Shown piece after piece: positions 1 to 7,829 of a stretch of DNA of 64,000 nt. The first letter of the stretch is position 1, and the number at the start of each line of letters is the position of its first letter. Under the pieces are notes generated by a model. That model saw nothing but the letters and a program-made list of their open reading frames with translations, was not told where the DNA came from and ran no database searches. The position numbers were made by a program, and so were the translations under genes. This DNA comes from Pseudomonadota bacterium (GTDB lineage: Bacteria; Pseudomonadota; Gammaproteobacteria; Steroidobacterales; Steroidobacteraceae). The DNA lies in assembly GCA_023423065.1 (NCBI GenBank), contig JAFAGC010000120.1, positions 1 to 64,000 on the forward strand, in the 5' to 3' direction.

Positions 1-14
1 TGGCGTCATCCGGT

Positions 15-497
15 TCACAGGCGCGAGAGGATGTGCTCGGCGGCGGAGACCTTGAACTCCTTCGGCGCCTCGATCTGCACGTCGGCCGCGACGCCGTCCT
101 TCACGACGACCGCGAAACGCTGCCCGCGCGTACCCATGCCGAAGCCGCGTCCGTCCATCTCGAGACCGAGCGCCTTGGCGTAATCGCCGTTGCCGTCGGC
201 CAGCATGAGCACGTTGTCGCCGACGTTCGAGTGTTTGCCCCAGGCATTCATCACGAACACGTCGTTCACCGCCATGCAGGCGATCGTGTCGACGCCCTTC
301 GCCTTGAGCGCGGCCGCGTTCTGCACGAAACCCGGCAGATGCTTGGCATCGCAGGTCGGCGTGAATGCGCCCGGCACGGAGAAGAGCACGACGGTCTTGC
401 CCCTGAACAATTCGTCGGTAGTCAGATCCTGCGGACCATCCTTGCCCCAGGTCTTGAACGTGCCCGCGGGCATCTTGTCGCCAGCCTTTATCGCCAT
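15..497 (-). CDS. Peroxiredoxin, Prx5/AhpE-like redoxin
   Basis: A 160-residue thiol peroxidase expected to reduce hydrogen peroxide and alkyl hydroperoxides in the cytosol. The active-site loop PGAFTPTCDAKHLPGF places the peroxidatic Cys at residue 49 with the conserved Pro and Thr before it, and the Arg of GQRFAVVV lies downstream as in the Prx5 family. Length is typical for a complete single-domain enzyme. The ATG is preceded by GAGGAG. It lies 19 bp downstream of the ankyrin lipoprotein gene, so co-transcription is likely. Family assignment is firm; the reductant (glutaredoxin or thioredoxin) cannot be read from the sequence. Confidence 0.93.
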   Translation of the reverse strand: MAIKAGDKMPAGTFKTWGKDGPQDLTTDELFRGKTVVLFSVPGAFTPTCDAKHLPGFVQNAAALKAKGVDTIACMAVNDVFVMNAWGKHSNVGDNVLMLADGNGDYAKALGLEMDGRGFGMGTRGQRFAVVVKDGVAADVQIEAPKEFKVSAAEHILSRL

Positions 498-516
498 TGC
501 AGTTTCTCCTCAGTGG

Positions 517-1062
517 TCATTTCTGGCGCGTCGCCGCGGCCAGTTCGAGATCCTTGGTGAAGCGGACGTCGCCGGATTTCATGACGACGTCGAGCGGCGT
601 GCGGCCACCTTCGTCCTTGGCCGCGAGATTCGCGCCACGCCGCACGAGGTACTTGGCCGTCTCCTGCCGGCCGTTCGCGATCGCAAGGTGCAGCGGCGTC
701 AGACCGCCCTTCCCTTGCACGTCGATGGCGACGCCGCGATCGACCAGCAGTCCGCAGATGCCGGTCATTCCGTTCGCCGCCGCATGATGCAGGACGCTGT
801 TCCCCTCGGAATCGCGGACGGTCACGTCCGCGCCGCCCTCGATCAACGCCTGTGCCGAACTGCTCTGCACGGACTTTACCGCCAGCAGCAACGGCGTTTC
901 GCCGGTCGACACCCGCGCATTGACGTCGGCGCCTTTCTTGATCGCCTCGCTGACAGCGCCGCGATCGTTCTTTTGGACGGCCTCTTCGATGGGCCCCTTG
1001 CCGCAGGCCGAGAGCAACGCCAGCGACAACGCGCAACCCGCGCGCAGCCAGAATGAATTCAC
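517..1062 (-). CDS. Ankyrin-repeat lipoprotein
   Basis: A 181-residue exported protein of ankyrin repeats. I chose the GTG at 1062 because GGAG lies five bases upstream and the product then begins with a lipoprotein signal, LRAGCALSLALLSAC, whose Cys would be lipidated. About four ankyrin units follow, recognisable from GETPLLLAV, GNSVLHHAA, GLTPLHLAI and GRTPLDVVM. Ankyrin repeats mediate protein contacts; no enzymatic residues are visible. It sits between the HMG-CoA lyase gene and the peroxiredoxin gene on the same strand. In other bacteria, periplasmic ankyrin proteins are sometimes linked to oxidative-stress enzymes, so the neighbour may be meaningful, but that is inference. Confidence 0.85.
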   Translation of the reverse strand: MNSFWLRAGCALSLALLSACGKGPIEEAVQKNDRGAVSEAIKKGADVNARVSTGETPLLLAVKSVQSSSAQALIEGGADVTVRDSEGNSVLHHAAANGMTGICGLLVDRGVAIDVQGKGGLTPLHLAIANGRQETAKYLVRRGANLAAKDEGGRTPLDVVMKSGDVRFTKDLELAAATRQK

Positions 1063-1088
1063 GAGTTCTCCATGACTGTTTTCGTTTG

Positions 1089-2000
1089 TTATGAACGATG
1101 AGCCGCAAATACGCCGGCCTTGACCAGCATGCCCGGCACCGGGTGCTGCAGCGTGCCCTGCAGCCAGCGACTGGTTTCGATCAACGCGGACAGGTCGACG
1201 CCGGTATCGCATCCCATCCGTTGCAGCATGTAGATCAGATCCTCGGTGGGGATGTTGCCCGTCGCGGCGGGCGCGAACGGACAACCACCGATGCCGCCAC
1301 AACTCGCGTCGAGCGTGCGCACGCCCGCTTCGACGGCGGCGTAAGCGTTCGCGAGTCCGGTGTTGCGCGTGTTGTGGAAATGCGCGCGCAGCCGTACCTG
1401 CGGCAATTCGCGGCTCAGCGCCCCGATCAGCGTCGTGACCTGCGTCGGCACGGCGACTCCGATGGTATCGGCCACGGCGATTTCGTCGGGCTGCCCCGCC
1501 GCGATCCGCCGGGCGAGGTCGAGCACTCGCGCGGTGGGCACTTCGCCCTCGAACGGACAACCGAACGCGGTGGAAATGGTGATCTGCGCGCGGATACCGG
1601 CTTCGCGCGCGAGCTTCGAAATGGCGAGCCAGGCATCGATACCTTCGTCGACGCTGCAGCCCTGGTTGCGCTGGCTGAAACTCTCGGTCGAAGCGATCGC
1701 CATGCCGACCTCGCCGCATCCGGCCGCGCGTGCCCGTTCGAATCCCTTCCGGTTGAGGACGAGGCCGATGTACCGATCCCCGGGCACTTCGCGTGCCAGC
1801 GTCGACAGCATCTCTTCGGCATCGGCCATCTGCGGCACGCGTTTGGGATTCACGAAACTCGCGACCTCGATGCGCTCGAGCCCACTGACCCGAAGCCGGC
1901 GGACGAACTCGACCTTGGTCGCGGTGGGCAGCACCTGCGACTCGCTCTGCAGCCCGTCACGGGGGCCGACTTCGACGATCTCGATCCGTTGCAAGCTCAT
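1089..2000 (-). CDS. mvaB: Hydroxymethylglutaryl-CoA lyase
   Basis: A 303-residue TIM-barrel aldolase of the HMGL/DRE-TIM family, expected to split 3-hydroxy-3-methylglutaryl-CoA into acetyl-CoA and acetoacetate, the last step of leucine breakdown. Visible markers are the N-terminal GPRDGLQ motif, the metal-binding HFHNTRNTGLANAYAA segment, and the flexible loop CGGIGGCPFAPAATGN with the catalytic Cys. Full length. It is divergent from a class III CoA-transferase gene 55 bp away and is followed by the ankyrin lipoprotein gene. No other leucine-degradation genes are in the window, so a related 3-hydroxyacyl-CoA substrate remains possible. Confidence 0.92.
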   Translation of the reverse strand: MSLQRIEIVEVGPRDGLQSESQVLPTATKVEFVRRLRVSGLERIEVASFVNPKRVPQMADAEEMLSTLAREVPGDRYIGLVLNRKGFERARAAGCGEVGMAIASTESFSQRNQGCSVDEGIDAWLAISKLAREAGIRAQITISTAFGCPFEGEVPTARVLDLARRIAAGQPDEIAVADTIGVAVPTQVTTLIGALSRELPQVRLRAHFHNTRNTGLANAYAAVEAGVRTLDASCGGIGGCPFAPAATGNIPTEDLIYMLQRMGCDTGVDLSALIETSRWLQGTLQHPVPGMLVKAGVFAAHRS

Positions 2001-2055
2001 GGGGCGTGAATCTTAGTTGACCCCCCGAGCGGCCGTCGGTAGAAACCGCTGCGCC

Positions 2056-3267
2056 ATGAGCACCGAGCAGCCCGCGAACACCGGACCCCTCTCAGACCTC
2101 CGTGTACTGGAACTCGGCACATTGATCGCTGGGCCCTTCTGCGGGCAGTTGCTGGGCGACATGGGGGCCGAGGTCATCAAGATCGAAGCGCCCGGCCAGG
2201 GCGATCCCATGCGCCATTGGGGCCCCCAGTCACGCGACCAGCCGTCGGTCTGGTGGCCGGTCATCGCGCGCAACAAGAAGGCCATTACGCTCGACCTGCG
2301 CCGGGAAGCCGGTCAGCGTATTTTCAAGGAGTTATGCGTCAAAGCTGATGTCGTCATCGAGAATTTCCGGCCCGGGACGCTCGAGAAGTGGAATTGCGGC
2401 TGGGAGGAGCTCTCCGCGGTGAATCCGGGCCTGGTGCTCGTCCGGGTCTCGGGTTATGGCCAGACCGGTCCGTATTCGCAGCGCGCGGGTTACGGCGGCA
2501 TCGGCGAAGCCATGGGCGGCCTGCGATACATCGTGGGTGAACCCGACCGCCCACCCGCCCGGGTCGGAATCAGCATCGGCGACTCGCTGGCGGCCGTACA
2601 TGCCTGCATGGGAGCGCTGGCAGCGCTTCATCACCGGGAGCGCAGTGGGCGTGGTCAGGTCGTCGACGCGGCGATCTACGAGTCGGTGCTCAACATGATG
2701 GAATCGCTCGTGACCGAGTACGACCAGCTCGGGCACGTGCGCGAACGCAGCGGCGCCATCCTGCCGCGCATCGCGCCGTCGAACGTGTACCCGACGCGCG
2801 ACGGGATCGTGATGATCGGTGCGAACCAGGACACGGTCTTCACGCGGCTGTGCGAAGCGATGCGGTCGCCGACGCTCGCCACCGATGAACGATATCGCGA
2901 CCACCAGGCGCGCGGCGCGCATCAGGGCGAGCTCGACGAACTGATCTCGAAGTGGACCTCGACGCTGTCCACCCGCGAGCTGCTCGCGAGGCTCGAGAAA
3001 CACGGCGTGCCTTCCGGCCTCATCTACCGCACGGCCGACATGCTCGACGATCCGCACTTCCTGGCGCGCAAGGCGATCGTCGGCACGCCGCATCCGAAAT
3101 TCGGCACGCTGCGCATGCAGAACGTCGCGCCGCGTTTTTCGGAAACGCCCGGAGCCATCCGCGCGCCGGCGCCCGAGCTCGGTCAGCACAACGACGAGAT
3201 CTATCGCGGCCTGCTCGGTTACGACGACGAACTGCTGGCGGCGCACCGGGCCAGCGGAATCATCTGA
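2056..3267 (+). CDS. CaiB/BaiF (class III) CoA-transferase
   Basis: A 403-residue family III CoA-transferase, which moves CoA between carboxylic acids through an aspartyl-CoA intermediate. The N-terminal segment DLRVLELGTLIAGPFCG, followed by GAEVIKIEAPG, ENFRPGTLEKW and VSGYGQTGPY, is diagnostic. The Asp of ISIGDSLAAVHA fits the catalytic position. I start it at ATG 2056 rather than an upstream in-frame codon because the family fold begins here. It is divergent from the HMG-CoA lyase gene, which suggests a shared substrate class such as 3-hydroxy-3-methylglutarate, glutarate or citramalate. A strong terminator follows immediately. Substrate is not determinable. Confidence 0.9.
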   Translation: MSTEQPANTGPLSDLRVLELGTLIAGPFCGQLLGDMGAEVIKIEAPGQGDPMRHWGPQSRDQPSVWWPVIARNKKAITLDLRREAGQRIFKELCVKADVVIENFRPGTLEKWNCGWEELSAVNPGLVLVRVSGYGQTGPYSQRAGYGGIGEAMGGLRYIVGEPDRPPARVGISIGDSLAAVHACMGALAALHHRERSGRGQVVDAAIYESVLNMMESLVTEYDQLGHVRERSGAILPRIAPSNVYPTRDGIVMIGANQDTVFTRLCEAMRSPTLATDERYRDHQARGAHQGELDELISKWTSTLSTRELLARLEKHGVPSGLIYRTADMLDDPHFLARKAIVGTPHPKFGTLRMQNVAPRFSETPGAIRAPAPELGQHNDEIYRGLLGYDDELLAAHRASGII

Positions 3268-3275
3268 GCAAACGA

Positions 3276-3303
3276 AAAAGGCCGGACTCGCGTCCGGCCT
3301 TTT
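3276..3303 (+). terminator. Rho-independent terminator after the CoA-transferase gene
   Basis: A perfect 12-bp stem with a 4-base loop: AAAAGGCCGGAC pairs with GTCCGGCCTTTT. The T run at one end and A run at the other make it potentially bidirectional, serving both the plus-strand CoA-transferase gene and the minus-strand TPR gene that ends at 3328. Confidence 0.9.
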
Positions 3304-3327
3304 CGCGGAATCGATTCCGTCGCGCGC

Positions 3328-4572
3328 TCAGGTATTGAGCAACCAGAGCTTCGCGATGCGCACCATGGTCGGATCGTTCTTCACGGCACGGAACGCCTTG
3401 GCGGCTTCGGCCTTGTTGCCGTTGCGCAGCTGCGCGATGCCGAGCAGCAGCGAGGCTTCGTCGATGCGCGCCTTCTCTTTCGGATCGCCCTTGGCGATGC
3501 CGCCCTTCGCGATACCCGCCGAGATGAGCGAGACCGCCTTGGCGTTGTCGCCGAAGGCGAGATTCTGCGCGCCGACCTTCACGAGCGCGTCACCCGTGGC
3601 CGCGGTCTTGGCGGCCGCTTCATTCTTGGCCAGGCCCGCCTTCTCCTGCGCGGCCTGCGTCTCCGCGACCTTGAGCAGGCGCTTGTTCACGTCGATGTCG
3701 CGCTGCTCGACGAACACCTTCTTGGTGAAGCCCTGGTCGAGGACGGTCTTCGCGTCGGCGGCAAGCTTCTCCTCGAGCGCGAGTTGCGCGAATTCCTTGA
3801 GCTCGTCGGGCCGCTTCAGCACGTTCACGTGCAGCGCCAGGCGCATGACGTTGATCCGCTGAAGGTCGTCGAGGTCGCTCTTGCGCAGCGCGTCCATCAG
3901 GTTGGACCAGTACTCGGGCTTCGGGTAGTTGAGCACCAGCTTTTCGTAGACCTTGGCGACGCAGGCGTTGTCGCCGGCCTTCTGGCAAGCGGACAGCACG
4001 AGCAGGAGCTGCTGTTCCTTCGGCCTGCCGCTCGACTCGATCAGCTCGTTCATCACGCGCACGGCGCTCTTGTTGTCGCCGGCCTGGTAGTAGGCCTGAG
4101 CAACCGCCACCTGGATGTCCGGATCGCGGCCGATCTTGAGCGCGCGGTTACCGAAGTCGATGGCCTTCTGGTAGTTGCGCAGGTTCGTGTAGAGGCCCAC
4201 GAGGCTCTTGTAGCGGTCCAGCCGTTGCGACTCGGGCATGCAGGGCGAGTTGAGTCCGGCCTCGAGCTCGCGCGCCGCATCGGCGTACTGCCGGAGCTGG
4301 TGGTAGGCATATCCGCGGAATTCGGCCATGTAATAGAGATCGGTCTGGGTCTTCGCGCCGGGCGTCTGCTCGGCCTCGCGAACCTTCGCGAGCATGTCCT
4401 GCCAGCGTCGAGCCTTCTGGGCTTCCTGCGCGGCAGCCATGGGTTTGGCGATCTGTTTGCTGATCTTGCCGCCGCCGGTGCATGCGCCCTGCGCCGCCGC
4501 CGGAGCCGCCCAACCAGCGCCGATGATTCCAACCGCCGCCACCGCGACTAACAGCCCACTTCTCATATGCAC
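3328..4572 (-). CDS. Secreted TPR-like repeat protein, second of two tandem paralogues
   Basis: A 414-residue exported protein. A signal peptide (LLVAVAAVGIIGAGWAAPAAAQG) is followed by a helical, Ala/Lys-rich protein with TPR-like units such as YQKAIDFGNRALKIG and AYYQAGDNKSAVRVMNEL. It is clearly related to the upstream gene at 4693-5916: both begin the mature part with a Cys-containing segment and both end in a motif like DPTMxRIAKLWL. The GTG at 4572 has AGGAG seven bases upstream; an ATG at 4566 is the alternative. It is the last gene of the tonB-exbB-exbD-exbD cluster, so a periplasmic role in TonB-dependent uptake is likely but not shown. Confidence 0.85.
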   Translation of the reverse strand: MHMRSGLLVAVAAVGIIGAGWAAPAAAQGACTGGGKISKQIAKPMAAAQEAQKARRWQDMLAKVREAEQTPGAKTQTDLYYMAEFRGYAYHQLRQYADAARELEAGLNSPCMPESQRLDRYKSLVGLYTNLRNYQKAIDFGNRALKIGRDPDIQVAVAQAYYQAGDNKSAVRVMNELIESSGRPKEQQLLLVLSACQKAGDNACVAKVYEKLVLNYPKPEYWSNLMDALRKSDLDDLQRINVMRLALHVNVLKRPDELKEFAQLALEEKLAADAKTVLDQGFTKKVFVEQRDIDVNKRLLKVAETQAAQEKAGLAKNEAAAKTAATGDALVKVGAQNLAFGDNAKAVSLISAGIAKGGIAKGDPKEKARIDEASLLLGIAQLRNGNKAEAAKAFRAVKNDPTMVRIAKLWLLNT

Positions 4573-4692
4573 TTACACGCTCCTAGGTCTCTAGGTTGAT
4601 CGATGCTTCGTTCGCCGATGCTCACTGGGGTCCGCATCGTTTGCAATGCGCCAAACGACTCAACAGCCGGAAGTCGAGTCGGGCGACACATT

Positions 4693-5916
4693 TCAGGTTC
4701 TGACCAGCCACAACTTCGCGATACGCGCCATCGTGGGATCTTGCTTCACGCTCTCGAACGCCTTGGCGGCTTCGGCCTTGTTGTCGGCTCGCAGGTACGC
4801 GATGCCGAGCAACAAACCGGCTTCGTCGGGATTCTTGACCCCGCCCTTCCCGATGCCCCGCTTCAGCGCTTCGATGGCCTTGTCGGTTTCCCCGTAGCTC
4901 AGGTATGCCGCACCCAGCTTGACGTCGGCATCGCCGGTCGGCTTCGCGCGCGCCGAATCGTCCTGTTTGGCGAGCGTGGACTTGTCGAGCGCGGCGGCCT
5001 GCTTGGCTTCGGCCAGCAGGCGGTTGGCGCGCTCCTTTTCCTGGGGCGCCTTGAAGACTCCCTTCTGGAAGCCCTTTTCGATGGCGGACTGGGCCTCGCC
5101 CGGAAGACCCTGCGCCATTGCCAGCTGCGCGACCTCGAAATACTGGCCCGGGTTCTCGAGTATCTCCACGCTGTCCGCGAGGCGCAGCACGTTCAGGAGT
5201 TGCTTGTCGCCGGAAGCCTCACGCAACAACGTGTTGGTGAGGTCCTTCCAGTACATCGGTTTCGGGTAGTGCTTGACGAGCTTCTCGAACTGCTCGGTGA
5301 CGCATGCATCGTCTTTCAGATTCACGCAGGCGCCCTGCAGGATGCGGTAGGTCTGCTCGTCCGGCGTGCCGCCGGCGGCCTCCTGCTTCGCGACGACATC
5401 CGTCAGCACCTTGCGGGTGTTCTCGTAATCGTCGCCGATGTAGTACGCGTTGCCGACGTAGACGGCCGTTTCCGCTTCCCAGTTGGTCTCCAGCACCTTG
5501 TTGCCGTACTGGATCGCCTTCGGATAGTCCTTCTGCGAATACGCGAGCTGCATGAGGACCTTGGCGCGGTGAATCTTGTTAGCCTCGTCCATGCATGGCG
5601 AGTTGTAGGCCAGCTCGAGCTGTTCGAGGGCCTTTGGATAATTCTTCAGGTTGACGTTCGCGATGCCCGCGAATTCGTTCAGCCAGAACTTGTCGATCGC
5701 GGACTTCTCGATGGGGTTCGCCTCGATGGCGGCGACCTTCGCGAGAACTTCGTTCCACTGCTTGGCGTTATAGGCATCCTGGGCGGCGCCCATTTCCTTG
5801 CCGATCTTCTTGGTGACCTTGCGATCGCTGCAGCCGTCGTCTTGCGCAATCGCCGCGGAGGCCATTCCGAGGCACGCGACGAACGCGGCCATTCCGAGAG
5901 TCAACCGATTACGCAC
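4693..5916 (-). CDS. Secreted TPR-like repeat protein, first of two tandem paralogues
   Basis: A 407-residue exported protein with signal peptide LTLGMAAFVACLGMASAAIAQ and a long helical repeat region (NYPKALEQLELAYNSPCMD, DYPKAIQYGNKVLETNW). The GTG start at 5916 is chosen because AAGGAG lies nine bases upstream and the signal peptide then begins properly; an upstream in-frame ATG would add about 43 low-complexity residues. Paralogous to the next gene along most of its length. It follows exbD2 after a 167-bp gap containing a 9-bp hairpin, so it may be expressed at a different level from the TonB genes. Such TPR partners are found beside TonB clusters in this group; their molecular role is unknown to me. 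Confidence 0.85.
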   Translation of the reverse strand: MRNRLTLGMAAFVACLGMASAAIAQDDGCSDRKVTKKIGKEMGAAQDAYNAKQWNEVLAKVAAIEANPIEKSAIDKFWLNEFAGIANVNLKNYPKALEQLELAYNSPCMDEANKIHRAKVLMQLAYSQKDYPKAIQYGNKVLETNWEAETAVYVGNAYYIGDDYENTRKVLTDVVAKQEAAGGTPDEQTYRILQGACVNLKDDACVTEQFEKLVKHYPKPMYWKDLTNTLLREASGDKQLLNVLRLADSVEILENPGQYFEVAQLAMAQGLPGEAQSAIEKGFQKGVFKAPQEKERANRLLAEAKQAAALDKSTLAKQDDSARAKPTGDADVKLGAAYLSYGETDKAIEALKRGIGKGGVKNPDEAGLLLGIAYLRADNKAEAAKAFESVKQDPTMARIAKLWLVRT

Positions 5917-5937
5917 TTTACTTAGCTCCTTACAAAC

Positions 5938-5965
5938 GAGCCGCGGGCTTTGCAGACCGCGGCTC
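5938..5965 (-). terminator. Intercistronic hairpin before the first TPR gene
   Basis: Perfect 9-bp stem GAGCCGCGG/CCGCGGCTC with a 10-base loop, followed on the minus strand by GTTTGT and, a few bases on, by the AAGGAG of the TPR gene. The T tract is weak, so this is more likely a partial terminator or an RNA-stabilising or processing hairpin than a full stop. Confidence 0.5.
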
Positions 5966-6083
5966 TGGTTTTGCGATCCGCCCGGCGGGACACCCTGGCG
6001 AAATTGGATGACCGCCGACGCGGAAAGTTTCCTCTGTGCCTTCAAAAGGCTTGCGACTTCAAAGGCTTGGCGTGCCCGCCCCG

Positions 6084-6521
6084 TCAGTCGCGAAACTCCG
6101 CCGTGTTCACGAAACCCATCTTTTCCATGCGATTTCGCTGGGCGGCCGCCATGACCAGTGCGGTCGTCTCGTAGCGCGAGCGACGATCGGGGCGCAGGTG
6201 AATTTCCGGCTGCGGTCGGCCCGCTGCTTCGGCCGACTGCCGCGCGGAACGGAAATACGCCTCGAGCTGATCGATCCCCTGCACCGGGGTATTGTTCCAG
6301 ACGATCGTGCCGTCGAAGTCGATGTCGATCTGGATGACCTCGGGACGAATCGGCGGCGGCGGATTGTTAGTCTGCGGCATATCCAGTTTCGTCGCATGCG
6401 TCATGACCGGAATCGACATGATCAGCACGATGATGAGCACCAGCATGACGTCGATGAGAGGAGTCGTATTGATCTCCATCATCGGCGCGCCTGCTTCGGC
6501 GCTGCCCACACTCATAGACAT
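6084..6521 (-). CDS. exbD2: ExbD/TolR-family biopolymer transport protein (second copy)
   Basis: A 145-residue inner-membrane protein with the ExbD layout: short cytoplasmic N-terminus, one membrane segment (PLIDVMLVLIIVLIMSIPVM) and a periplasmic domain. The Asp in PLIDVMLVL is the conserved intramembrane residue thought to carry protons. With ExbB it forms the proton-driven motor that energises TonB. It lies 20 bp after exbD1 and shares its MSMSVGS start and INTTPL motif, so the two are duplicates that diverged in the periplasmic part; this copy has a run of four prolines after the membrane segment. Two ExbD copies beside one TonB/ExbB is also the arrangement known in Xanthomonas. Confidence 0.93.
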   Translation of the reverse strand: MSMSVGSAEAGAPMMEINTTPLIDVMLVLIIVLIMSIPVMTHATKLDMPQTNNPPPPIRPEVIQIDIDFDGTIVWNNTPVQGIDQLEAYFRSARQSAEAAGRPQPEIHLRPDRRSRYETTALVMAAAQRNRMEKMGFVNTAEFRD

Positions 6522-6541
6522 GAATAGCTACCTCTGCTCTG

Positions 6542-6988
6542 TCAGCGCGTGACGCGAATGCTGCCGCGATCGGGTTCGGTGATGAAACCGACCTTCACGA
6601 TGCCACCGCGTTGCAGGTTATAGATGACCCGGCCAACTCCTTCCCATCGCGCGTTCTTGTCACCGCGGATGTGGAATTCCGGCTGAGGCGTCTTGCGAGC
6701 CTGTTCGACGATGAGCTGGAAGAAGCGATCCTTGTCTTCGACCAGGCCGGCGTTCCAATAGATCCTGCCCTGGCTGTCGACCGAGATCGTGATGTTTTCC
6801 GGCTTCGTCTGGGTCGGAATGTTCACGGCCTTCGGGATTTCGACGTTCGCCATCTTCTGGATCACGGGGACCGTGATCAGGAAGATGATGAGCAGCACCA
6901 ACATGATGTCGACGAGCGGCGTCGTGTTGATCTCCGAAATCGCTGATGCTTCTTCACCGTCGTCCGGTGAACCGACACTCATTGACAT
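6542..6988 (-). CDS. exbD1: ExbD/TolR-family biopolymer transport protein (first copy)
   Basis: A 148-residue ExbD homologue with membrane segment PLVDIMLVLLIIFLITVPVI and the conserved intramembrane Asp. The periplasmic domain ends in a positively charged tail and contains FHIRGDKNARW, typical of ExbD/TolR. It follows exbB after 48 bp that contain an 8-bp inverted repeat, and precedes exbD2 by 20 bp. Expected to act with ExbB and TonB in energising outer-membrane receptors. The presence of tonB in the same operon argues for ExbD rather than TolR. Confidence 0.93.
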   Translation of the reverse strand: MSMSVGSPDDGEEASAISEINTTPLVDIMLVLLIIFLITVPVIQKMANVEIPKAVNIPTQTKPENITISVDSQGRIYWNAGLVEDKDRFFQLIVEQARKTPQPEFHIRGDKNARWEGVGRVIYNLQRGGIVKVGFITEPDRGSIRVTR

Positions 6989-7014
6989 GACGCGATACCT
7001 CTGTTGGCTGAAAC

Positions 7015-7040
7015 GTAAGCCCGGGGATTCCGGGGCTTAC
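7015..7040 (-). other. Intercistronic inverted repeat between exbB and exbD1
   Basis: GTAAGCCC and GGGCTTAC form a perfect 8-bp stem overlapping the exbB stop codon. It is followed by GTTTCAG rather than a clear T run, so it looks like an mRNA stability or processing hairpin rather than a terminator. Confidence 0.5.
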
Positions 7041-7768
7041 TTCTTCACGCCGGCAACAGGAGCGCCCTGCGACACACGCGCGCCACCGACGAGGTAGGCA
7101 TGCAGGTCCGAGGCGAAATTGCGCAGGCTCTCGCTGATCGACTTGTTACGACGCAGCAGCCAGTTGTAACCCATGACCGCCGGCACTGCGACCGCGAGAC
7201 CGATGGCCGTCATGATGAGCGCTTCACCGACGGGACCCGCCACCTTGTCGATGGAGGCCTGGCCCGACACGCCGATGGACACGAGCGCGTTCAGAATGCC
7301 CCACACCGTACCGAACAGACCGACGAACGGAGCCGTCGAGCCGACGGTCGCGAGGAACGCGAGGCCATTGCTCATCTTGCTGTTCACGGAATCGACCGAG
7401 CGCTGCAGGGACATCGTCACCCACTCGTGCAGGTCGATGCGGTCCGTCAGGCGGCCTTCGTGGTGCGCCGAGGCGCGGAGACCGTCTTCGGCGACGGCGC
7501 GGAAATCATTGTCCTTCGGAAGACGATCGACCGCTTCCTTGAGGGAGCCCGAGCTCCAGAATTGCTTCTCGACGACCTTGGCACCCTGACGCAGACGGCG
7601 CTGGTCCCAGAGCTTCGTGAAGATGATGTACCAGGAGACGGCCGACATGATCACGAGAATGATCAAAGTGCCGCGGGCGACCGCATCACCCTGCAGCCAA
7701 AGGGCTTGCAGGCCGTACGGATTTTCGACAACAGCAGAATGAGCAGTAGCAGCAGCAGTGGGTTCCAT
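7037..7768 (-). CDS. exbB: MotA/TolQ/ExbB proton channel family protein
   Basis: A 243-residue inner-membrane protein with three membrane segments: one near the N-terminus (TLIILVIMSAVSWYIIF) and two near the C-terminus, including GSTAPFVGLFGTVWGILNAL and ALIMTAIGLAVAVPAVMGYN. The GLFGTVWGI motif and the Thr-rich channel lining are typical of ExbB/TolQ. ATG 7768 is chosen over an upstream in-frame start because GAGGA sits four bases before it. It follows tonB after 61 bp that contain a strong terminator-like hairpin, so its transcription depends on read-through or a separate promoter. Confidence 0.93.
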   Translation of the reverse strand: MEPTAAATAHSAVVENPYGLQALWLQGDAVARGTLIILVIMSAVSWYIIFTKLWDQRRLRQGAKVVEKQFWSSGSLKEAVDRLPKDNDFRAVAEDGLRASAHHEGRLTDRIDLHEWVTMSLQRSVDSVNSKMSNGLAFLATVGSTAPFVGLFGTVWGILNALVSIGVSGQASIDKVAGPVGEALIMTAIGLAVAVPAVMGYNWLLRRNKSISESLRNFASDLHAYLVGGARVSQGAPVAGVKK

Positions 7769-7784
7769 GATTTCCTCGATGACG

Positions 7785-7820
7785 AAAAAGTGAAGCGGTG
7801 CCTGCAAAGCACCGCCTCAC
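7785..7820 (-). terminator. Terminator between tonB and exbB
   Basis: A 12-bp stem (GTGAGGCGGTGC with GCACCGCTTCAC, one G-U pair) and 7-base loop, followed on the minus strand by five T residues. This is a canonical rho-independent terminator placed just before the exbB ribosome-binding site, suggesting tonB is transcribed at a higher level than the rest of the operon. Confidence 0.8.
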
Positions 7821-7829
7821 CGTAAATGA

